Source: Candidatus Woesebacteria bacterium
Lineage (GTDB): Bacteria > Patescibacteriota > Microgenomatia > UBA8517
Assembly: GCA_027327685.1 (NCBI GenBank)
Contig: DAHVYL010000043.1
Coordinates: 1 to 6,334 of the forward strand
DNA: 6,334 nt
Direction: 5' to 3'
In this document: positions 1-4,176 of the stretch, piece by piece
How positions within the stretch are numbered: the stretch's first letter is position 1
Layout: every line of letters starts with the position of its first letter
Notes under the pieces: model-generated
Databases searched by the model: none
Seen by the model: only the letters and a program-made list of their open reading frames with translations
What the model was told of the DNA's origin: nothing
Program-made: the position numbers and the translations under genes

Positions 1-70
1 CTCGTTCTACTTGCATGCATTAGGCATGCCGCCAGCGTTAATCCTGGGCCAGGATCAAACCCTCAAATAG
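1..70 (-). rRNA. rrs: 16S ribosomal RNA, 5' end (partial)
   Basis: Read on the minus strand, this is the universal 5' end of bacterial small-subunit rRNA: a GTTTGATCCTGG core, then ACGCTGGCGGC and CATGCAAGT. Aligning to E. coli numbering puts nucleotide 1 near window position 70 (A8 at 63, G11 at 60). The gene continues past the left edge, so only about the first 70 nt are present. Compared with the usual bacterial sequence, nucleotide 10 is G instead of A and nucleotide 24 is C instead of U. These two positions pair in helix 1. The exact mature end depends on processing and is approximate. Confidence 0.95.
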
Positions 71-395
71 TGTTCTTCGATGCGAATAAATTCGCCCTCA
101 GAACGATCCTGCTTCCAGTCACATTTTGAATTCCAAGTACGTAAATTTACTTGGACCGTTCCCAAGCTTCGCACAGAGGCTTAGGAAAAATTAACCTGTC
201 AATCTTTGGATTTTAAGGTGCGGGCTAATTTAAGAAACAAACGACAGTCGTAAATACAAACGGACTAACTTCAAAAAAATAAACTAATCTCAGGTCCTTC
301 TTATTTAAAACTGTAGTCTGCCTCCTAAAATTTATATGTGCTAGTTATGGAGAGTTATCAATGGGGTTCCCACGAGTCAACTTTTCCTTCAGTGT
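71..395 (-). other. 16S rRNA leader (transcribed spacer upstream of mature 16S)
   Basis: This is the stretch of about 325 nt between the predicted rRNA start site (near 395) and the mature 16S 5' end. It carries no credible coding sequence. Two hairpins are visible near the 16S end. One at 72-104 has outer arms GTTCT/AGAAC and inner arms GCGAA/TTCGC around a TAAA loop. The other at 133-154 has arms CCAAGTA/TACTTGG around an 8-nt loop. An 11-bp palindrome (ACGAC-A-GTCGT) lies at 241-251. Such leader structure fits pre-rRNA processing, but the RNase III partner strand would lie beyond the 16S 3' end, outside the window. I could not identify a convincing boxA antiterminator. Confidence 0.6.
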
Positions 396-401
396 AGAGG
401 T

Positions 402-429
402 ATTATAGCACACGGTGTGTAGCGGTCAA
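402..429 (-). promoter_or_regulatory. rRNA operon promoter (sigma-70 type)
   Basis: On the minus strand TTGACC (429-424) is followed after 16 bp by a perfect TATAAT (407-402), with start expected near A395. The spacer contains an 11-bp palindrome, CACAC-G-GTGTG (409-419), centred between the two boxes. The AT-rich DNA upstream (about 450-483) is where an UP element would sit, and it is also where the divergent nuclease gene has its own -10 box. It is the best promoter match in the window, as expected for stable RNA. Confidence 0.8.
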
Positions 430-468
430 TGCCCCACTTGCCCAAACCATCATCCAATTCCATATTTT

Positions 469-477
469 TGCTATTAT
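469..477 (+). promoter_or_regulatory. Extended -10 promoter of the nuclease gene
   Basis: TGC followed by TATTAT (472-477) is an extended -10 element with only six bases between it and the ATG at 484, so transcription should begin at or next to the start codon. No good -35 box lies 16-18 bp upstream, which is tolerable for an extended -10 promoter. No Shine-Dalgarno sequence precedes the ATG. Together these point to a leaderless mRNA. Confidence 0.5.
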
Positions 478-483
478 CAATTA

Positions 484-1098
484 ATGGCTTCTAAAAAGTC
501 CAAAAGGTCCAGGCTGACGGCCAAAGAACTTATCAAAAAGGGGGTGCCCTATGTTCTCATTCCCGGAATCCTTGCCGCAGGTGTCCTGGGTTGGAAAACC
601 GGAATTTTTGAAAAGGTTAAAAACTATTACGAAATAAAGTCTCTTTTTCCGGTGTCCGGTATTGTGGCAACAATTGAAGACGGAGATACGTTTACTCTCA
701 AAAATGGTGCAAAAGTCAGGCTCATCGGAATTGATGCACCAACTGGTATAACCCGTGCAGAGGACTATTTGACTGAGGAGGTATTGGGTAAAAGAGTTTA
801 TCTGGAATATGACAGATACCAAGACGATAAATATGGCAGGGTTCTCGCATGGGTTTGGGTAGGCTGTGAGATCACTCCCCAATTCTTACCGGCAAATTAT
901 ATGCATAAGTCGGGTAACGAAAGTAATCCTGGTTTAATAGATAATCCCGAAGGATGTAAAAAAGGAAAATTAGTTAACGAGGAGTTGGTTATATCAGGTT
1001 TTGCAGAACCGGTAGTCTATAAAGACCGGGGAGAATTGAAATACGAAAAACGTCTTCAATTCATGCTGGACATCCAAAGCTCCCAAAAACCTTTGTAA
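484..1098 (+). CDS. Membrane-anchored thermonuclease (SNase)-like protein
   Basis: This 204-aa protein has a Lys/Arg-rich N-terminus (residues 4-20), one hydrophobic segment (about 21-38) and a staphylococcal-nuclease fold domain (about 57-195), so the domain is probably held outside the membrane. Family motifs seen are DGDT (66-69), VRLIGIDAP (78-86), KYGRVLAWV (117-125) and LVNEELVISGFA (163-174). Residues matching SNase D21, R35, D40 and R87 are present (D68, R79, D84, R119), but the position after IDAP, the catalytic Glu43 of SNase, is Thr87. Compared with SNase, roughly 30 residues bounded by Cys128 and Cys158 are inserted before the last helix. An in-frame GTG at 415 would add 23 residues but lies upstream of the -10 box; the ATG at 484 is preferred. 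It converges on the next gene with an 11-nt gap. Nuclease activity is uncertain because of the Thr. Confidence 0.85.
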   Translation: MASKKSKRSRLTAKELIKKGVPYVLIPGILAAGVLGWKTGIFEKVKNYYEIKSLFPVSGIVATIEDGDTFTLKNGAKVRLIGIDAPTGITRAEDYLTEEVLGKRVYLEYDRYQDDKYGRVLAWVWVGCEITPQFLPANYMHKSGNESNPGLIDNPEGCKKGKLVNEELVISGFAEPVVYKDRGELKYEKRLQFMLDIQSSQKPL

Positions 1099-1109
1099 AA
1101 AGCATGAAT

Positions 1110-1628
1110 CTATTTTCCGGTTAAAAACTCAAGAATGTGTTTTTTGGCTTCCTCCATGTCCGAATAAACTTTAAGTCTAAAGATTGGATATTTTGGGGAC
1201 TCCTTTCCGCTTATCATCCAAGAAAGCTTGTTTGCTCTTTCACTACTGACCAGGCAAAGAATTTGCACGTTCTCACCTTTGAATTCATATCTGTCGATTG
1301 CTCTTTGGATCTCGTTCCCTACTCCATGGCTTGGTCCGTCTACAAAGGCAATTATGTGGGTTGCTTGATCGACTTTTTTTATATCCGTTTCCTCGATGGC
1401 AACTTTTGGATTTTCAACGTCTCTGTAAAAAAATCCATTTTCTTCAATGAAAAGTTTATCCTTTTCTTCCTGAGTTCTGCCTGCAACATGCCTATCTAGA
1501 ACATCGGCTCCGTTTTCAGCTAGGTACCCAACAATATTCCAACCCAGGCTGGGATCCTGGTTAAGAATCCCCTGGATTGAATTGGAGAAATAAATTTTGC
1601 ATCCGGTGAAAGGTTTTTCAGTTTCCAC
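1110..1628 (-). CDS. Nucleoside 2-deoxyribosyltransferase superfamily protein, DNPH1/Rcl-like
   Basis: The 172-aa product resembles 2'-deoxynucleoside 5'-phosphate N-hydrolase (Rcl/DNPH1), a cytoplasmic enzyme that cleaves the glycosidic bond of deoxynucleoside monophosphates. Motifs in order are KIYFSNSIQG (11-20), VLDRHVAG (43-50), TDIKKVDQA (81-89), VDGPSHGVGNE (96-106), ILCLV (123-127) and LSWMISG (135-141). By spacing, Tyr13, Asp82, Glu106 (catalytic), Ser100 and Ser136 match Rcl Tyr13, Asp69, Glu93, Ser87 and Ser117, while Rcl Arg19 is Gln. The GTG start at 1628 is chosen because GAGAG (1640-1636) lies 7 nt upstream and the leader before the first strand is then short. ATG 1649 and TTG 1673 are in-frame alternatives without a ribosome site. 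TTGACT at 1686-1681 may be its -35 box, but the -10 is unclear. A related deoxyribosyltransferase activity is possible. Confidence 0.8.
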   Translation of the reverse strand: METEKPFTGCKIYFSNSIQGILNQDPSLGWNIVGYLAENGADVLDRHVAGRTQEEKDKLFIEENGFFYRDVENPKVAIEETDIKKVDQATHIIAFVDGPSHGVGNEIQRAIDRYEFKGENVQILCLVSSERANKLSWMISGKESPKYPIFRLKVYSDMEEAKKHILEFLTGK

Positions 1629-1721
1629 AGCTTTTCTCTCAAGAATCATATAGAGCAAAAGTAACAGCTGCAAAGATTAAAGTCAAACATCTTTATCCTG
1701 AGCTTGCCACGGGGCAAAAGA

Positions 1722-1762
1722 AAAGACCACTCTTATTTTATTCACTAACTAGAGTGGTCTTT
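1722..1762 (-). terminator. Rho-independent terminator of the 82-aa gene
   Basis: Perfect 12-bp arms AAAGACCACTCT (1722-1733) and AGAGTGGTCTTT (1751-1762) enclose a 17-nt AT-rich loop. On the minus strand the hairpin starts 31 nt after the stop at 1794 and is followed by a TCTTTT-type U-rich tract, so it should end transcription of the 82-aa gene before the Rcl-like gene. The plus-strand side lacks a run of T and has no plus-strand gene feeding into it. Confidence 0.75.
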
Positions 1763-1793
1763 ATTACTAAATGACTCAGGGTTTCTAAATTTG

Positions 1794-2042
1794 TTAGGTT
1801 TGATCCACTTTTGGAACTGCAGTCAGTCCCAATATGCTCTCTTTGGATTCTCGGTCAAATTCATGGAGATAAAGATCGCGCCATGTTTTCAGTCCGAATC
1901 CTTTGATCAATTTTCCGACCTCCTCGTCGGATAAAGTCATTACAATTTTTTCTTTTTTGTCCTGACTCCCGATGGGATTAATATCAATCCGCCATTTGCC
2001 GCTTACAAGTCTCACGCCGGTTATACGATACTGCTCTGTCAT
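1794..2042 (-). CDS. Hypothetical protein, 82 aa
   Basis: I do not recognise this family. The ATG at 2042 is well supported by AGGGAGGG (2053-2046) a few bases upstream. The N-terminal part (residues about 5-38) alternates polar and hydrophobic residues as in two or three beta strands (YRITGVRLV, KWRIDINPI, KIVMTLS). It is followed by a charged helical stretch, SDEEVGKLIKGFGLKTWRDLYL (38-59). There is no cysteine, membrane segment or signal peptide, so a small soluble cytoplasmic protein is likely. It stands alone, with its own candidate promoter and a strong terminator, and is not coupled to the neighbours. A small regulatory or binding protein is possible, but nothing in the sequence settles this. 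Confidence 0.75.
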   Translation of the reverse strand: MTEQYRITGVRLVSGKWRIDINPIGSQDKKEKIVMTLSDEEVGKLIKGFGLKTWRDLYLHEFDRESKESILGLTAVPKVDQT

Positions 2043-2108
2043 TATCCCTCCCTTTGTCCATGTTGATGTACAAACTACAAACTTTGATTTCGCCGCATTT
2101 GGCTAATC

Positions 2109-2137
2109 TTGACTGCAATTGTATCACTATCAGTCAA
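2109..2137 (-). promoter_or_regulatory. Candidate promoter with flanking inverted repeat, 82-aa gene
   Basis: On the minus strand TGA-TACAAT (2126-2118) forms an extended -10 element, giving a start near 2111 and a leader of about 70 nt. No clear -35 lies at the right distance. The -10 is enclosed by perfect 7-bp arms, TTGACTG (2109-2115) and CAGTCAA (2131-2137), 15 bp apart, the layout of a repressor operator. The promoter call is moderate and the operator call is speculative. Confidence 0.35.
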
Positions 2138-2214
2138 CTTTTATTTCCAAACCCCATTGTAGATCTCAAGCGGATTACAATTCCGGATGAAACCGAGGAA
2201 GTTGAAGGAAAATA

Positions 2215-2251
2215 AAAAAGGCACAGCTTCTTTTGAAAGTTGTGCCTTTTT
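2215..2251 (-). terminator. Rho-independent terminator of the 99-aa gene
   Basis: Arms AAAAAGGCACAGCTT (2215-2229) and AAGTTGTGCCTTTTT (2237-2251) form a 15-bp stem with one G-U pair and a 7-nt loop. On the minus strand it lies about 20 nt after the stop of the 99-aa gene and runs into a T-rich tract, so it is that gene's terminator. The A and T tracts would also allow it to work in the plus direction, although no plus gene needs it. Confidence 0.8.
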
Positions 2252-2272
2252 CGGCTTTGTTTTTTCCTTTTT

Positions 2273-2572
2273 TTATTTTGGCTTTTTGAACCAATCCTCG
2301 TTATGGGCAACACCCCTTCTCTGGTCCTTTAACCATCCTTGCTGGAGCAGCAGGTCTTTCACCCAGCCGGCGCAGCTATTTGCGTCGCGGTGATTTTTGA
2401 ACCCATTAACGGATATTCTCTGATTATTGGGTTTACTGATCCGAGGGTTCCCGAAAAGGAAAAGGTTTCTCTCGATTTCGAGAACGACAAGCCTGATGGT
2501 ATCATCATCCGATGAAAAAAATTCGAATGATTTTTCAAGACCTTTTACTAACGCTTCCATCTGTTCAGTCAT
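2273..2572 (-). CDS. Hypothetical protein, 99 aa
   Basis: I do not recognise this family. The ATG at 2572 is chosen because GAGGAGGT lies 5 nt upstream; an in-frame GTG at 2638 sits next to the -10 box and has no ribosome site. The first 40 residues are probably helical and amphipathic, with acidic stretches (MEALVKGLEKS, SSDDDTIRLVVLEIERNLFLF). The second half is basic and Trp-containing (CAGWVKDLLLQQGWL at 67-81, WFKKPK at the C-terminus), and it could bind nucleic acid or a partner protein. It has one cysteine (Cys67) and no membrane segment. It is a single gene with its own promoter and terminator, divergent from the methyltransferase. Confidence 0.75.
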   Translation of the reverse strand: MTEQMEALVKGLEKSFEFFSSDDDTIRLVVLEIERNLFLFGNPRISKPNNQRISVNGFKNHRDANSCAGWVKDLLLQQGWLKDQRRGVAHNEDWFKKPK

Positions 2573-2640
2573 CTTTGACCTCCTCGTGGTCTGGAATGAA
2601 AATAGAAAAATATTGAGCCGAAATGTGCTAACTACCACGA

Positions 2641-2669
2641 ATTATACTCCTATATTTCTCCAATGTCGT
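2641..2669 (-). promoter_or_regulatory. Candidate promoter of the 99-aa gene
   Basis: On the minus strand ACGACA (2669-2664, four of six to TTGACA) is followed after 17 bp by a perfect TATAAT (2646-2641). The predicted start is near 2634, leaving an untranslated leader of about 62 nt before the SD-led ATG at 2572. Confidence 0.5.
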
Positions 2670-2737
2670 TACTTATAAATAGAGTCTGCCCTGAGATAAA
2701 TATCGGAAATAATACCCACACGGAGTTTTAACTGCAG

Positions 2738-2743
2738 TATAAT
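2738..2743 (+). promoter_or_regulatory. -10 box placed for leaderless start of the methyltransferase
   Basis: A perfect TATAAT (2738-2743) ends 7 nt before the ATG at 2751, so the predicted transcription start coincides with the start codon. The -35 region is a poor match. The upstream in-frame ATG at 2742 overlaps the -10 box itself and would not be transcribed from this promoter. Confidence 0.5.
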
Positions 2744-2750
2744 GCGAATA

Positions 2751-3518
2751 ATGATAAGGGGCTTTAGAAACACCTCCTGGCAAAAAGTTGCTCCCTGGTA
2801 CAACCAGGTTACCGAACAGGGTCGCGGGCATTATTATCATCAACATGTAGTAATTCCGGGGGTTATCAAACTACTTGATCTAAAACCCGGGGACAAACTG
2901 TTGGACCTGGCCTGCGGGAACGGGGTTTTGGCAAAGTCGCTACCGGAAAGGGTTAAATACCTAGGGATTGACATAGCACCATCCCTGGTTAACTCCGCCA
3001 AGCGAAATGACCGAAATCCAAAACACAAATATTTGGTATCTGATATTACAAAACCCCTGCCGATTTCCAAGGATTTTACTCACGCTGCAATCATTCTTGC
3101 TTTACAGAATATCCAAAACCCAATCAAAGCACTTCACAACATATCTAAATATCTCATAAAAAACGGTGATTTTGTTCTGGTTTTAAATCATCCCGCTTTC
3201 AGAATCCCCAGACAGTCTTCCTGGGGACTGGATATAGATAAAAAAATTCAATACAGAAGAATCGATAAATACATGAGCCCTATGGATATTCCCATCAACA
3301 TGAACCCCAGTGACAGAGGAAGTGAGGTCACAATGAGTTATCACTTTCCCCTATCCTCTTATTCCAAGATGTTAAAAGATGCCGGATTTGTAATCGAGCT
3401 TATAGAGGAATGGGTTTCCGACAAAGAAAGTGAGGGAAGGTCAGCAAGAATGGAAAACCGATCGCGAAGTGAGTTCCCCTTGTTTATGGCGATTAAAGCC
3501 AAAAAACTATTTGTGTGA
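2751..3518 (+). CDS. Class I SAM-dependent methyltransferase
   Basis: The 255-aa cytoplasmic protein has the Rossmann-type methyltransferase fold. It has an N-terminal cap (SWQKVAPWYNQ at 9-19), motif I LDLACGNG (51-58) for S-adenosylmethionine binding, an acidic end of strand 2 in LGIDIAPS (71-78, Asp74), motif III SDITKPLP (97-104) and a post-motif helix with LQNIQNPIKAL. The central segment NHPAFRIPRQSSWG (146-159) and the C-terminal strands resemble the Methyltransf_11/25 type often annotated only as small-molecule methyltransferase. The substrate cannot be told from sequence. Start at 2751 rather than 2742 follows from the position of the -10 box; no Shine-Dalgarno sequence precedes either. 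The gene converges on the export operon with a 14-nt gap. It stops with TGA, showing a standard stop assignment. Confidence 0.88.
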   Translation: MIRGFRNTSWQKVAPWYNQVTEQGRGHYYHQHVVIPGVIKLLDLKPGDKLLDLACGNGVLAKSLPERVKYLGIDIAPSLVNSAKRNDRNPKHKYLVSDITKPLPISKDFTHAAIILALQNIQNPIKALHNISKYLIKNGDFVLVLNHPAFRIPRQSSWGLDIDKKIQYRRIDKYMSPMDIPINMNPSDRGSEVTMSYHFPLSSYSKMLKDAGFVIELIEEWVSDKESEGRSARMENRSRSEFPLFMAIKAKKLFV

Positions 3519-3522
3519 ATAT

Positions 3523-3544
3523 CCCTCACTGCCTACTTTGAGGG
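3523..3544. terminator. Possible shared hairpin between convergent genes
   Basis: Arms CCCTCA (3523-3528) and TGAGGG (3539-3544) with a 10-nt loop lie in the short gap between the methyltransferase stop and the end of the export operon, overlapping the last codons of the latter. No T-run follows in either direction, so it is at best a weak or factor-assisted terminator. Confidence 0.3.
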
Positions 3545-3868
3545 TGGGGTTGTTCCGGAGTTATCTTCGATTATCTTCTCCAACTCAAGTTTTACCTCTT
3601 CAACTCTGTCATAATAATCTCCTTTTTCAAGCCAATAGGAATCTTTCCGATCACTAACCCAGTCCCGAGCGTCGTTTGGAGCAACATCAAAAATATATCT
3701 GGCAATTTCTCCGGGACTTACGGCACTATTCCAGTCCCTGACTTCTTTCAATGTTGCGGGGTGAAGAGCCTGTTTTATACCAAAAAGTTTATCCTCTTTT
3801 TTTTCCCACAATCTAAAGGTATCCACTACCGGAGAAATTTTTTCACCGTATCTTTCAGGGTTTTCCAT
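3533..3868 (-). CDS. Hypothetical acidic protein, 111 aa, last gene of the export operon
   Basis: I do not recognise this family. It is highly charged and soluble, with four Trp (21, 46, 70, 79), no Cys and no membrane segment. Residues 32-60 (KQALHPATLKEVRDWNSAVSPGEIARYIF as a region) and 64-100 look mainly helical, the last part (86-101) being amphipathic, followed by a short disordered tail ending PPSK. Its ATG lies 5 nt after the stop of the 77-aa gene and no Shine-Dalgarno sequence is visible, so it is probably translated by coupling to that gene and belongs to the same transcript. It ends close to the convergent methyltransferase. Its position behind an efflux system is the only hint of role. 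Confidence 0.7.
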   Translation of the reverse strand: MENPERYGEKISPVVDTFRLWEKKEDKLFGIKQALHPATLKEVRDWNSAVSPGEIARYIFDVAPNDARDWVSDRKDSYWLEKGDYYDRVEEVKLELEKIIEDNSGTTPPSK

Positions 3869-3873
3869 TCAAA

Positions 3874-4107
3874 TTATTTAAAGTAATCATCTGTAGACTG
3901 AAATTTTTGAGCTTTTTCCTCAAAAAACCTTTTAAGAATTTCTTCTTCGCTGATATTCAAAGATACTTCTTCACCCGAGAATCTCTCCGGTTCGGTTTTT
4001 GGAAAAAAGAAGTCGTTTTCTACAAACGGACACTCTTCACACTTTTTATTACAAGCCACAACCCGCCCGGTTATTTCTACTACATGTCCGAGTATTTCAC
4101 AAGCCAT
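3874..4107 (-). CDS. Hypothetical small four-cysteine protein, 77 aa
   Basis: I do not recognise this family. The N-terminal half carries Cys3, Cys19, Cys23 and Cys26, the last three as C-x3-C-x2-C within ACNKKCEECPF, a plausible site for zinc, copper or an iron-sulfur cluster. The C-terminal half is acidic and helical (SEEEILKRFFEEKAQKF, 53-69). There is no signal peptide or membrane segment, so it is likely cytoplasmic. It starts 69 nt after the ABC ATPase gene on the same strand and its stop is 5 nt before the next ATG. No strong ribosome site precedes the ATG at 4107. Since the upstream ATPase ends in a YHS metal-binding domain, a metal-handling role is tempting, but this is inference. 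Confidence 0.7.
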   Translation of the reverse strand: MACEILGHVVEITGRVVACNKKCEECPFVENDFFFPKTEPERFSGEEVSLNISEEEILKRFFEEKAQKFQSTDDYFK

Positions 4108-4176
4108 TTATTCAGATCTTCAAAAATCCCAAGCCGTAAATTGCATCTGAATTTCCATTTGTGCCTTCCATTGGTA

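Noticed and set aside
317..328. AGGAGG on the minus strand in the rRNA leader, resembling a strong Shine-Dalgarno.
   Set aside because: No start codon follows at a usable distance and the next codons contain stops; it lies in the untranslated 16S leader.
331..361. Possible second rRNA promoter (TTGATA / TATAAA on the minus strand).
   Set aside because: The spacer is 19 bp and the match is modest in AT-rich DNA; the promoter at 402-429 is far better.
415..483. N-terminal extension of the nuclease from a GTG at 415, containing two or more Cys and His residues.
   Set aside because: It lies upstream of the extended -10 at 469-477, overlaps the rRNA promoter and has no ribosome site; the ATG at 484 gives a normal basic N-terminus before the membrane segment.
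1137..1499. Plus-strand open frame of 120 codons opposite the Rcl-like gene.
   Set aside because: It is the antisense shadow of a gene with clear family motifs and has no ribosome site or recognisable protein pattern.
1704..1715. Small hairpin TTGCC/GGCAA just beyond the terminator of the 82-aa gene.
   Set aside because: Only five base pairs and no T-run; it adds little to the strong terminator beside it.
1794..2572. Shared N-terminus MTEQ of the 82-aa and 99-aa proteins as evidence of paralogy.
   Set aside because: Similarity ends after four residues and the rest cannot be aligned; chance is the simpler explanation.
1794..2572. The two small genes as a toxin-antitoxin pair.
   Set aside because: They are separately promoted and terminated, not overlapping, and show no known toxin or antitoxin motif.
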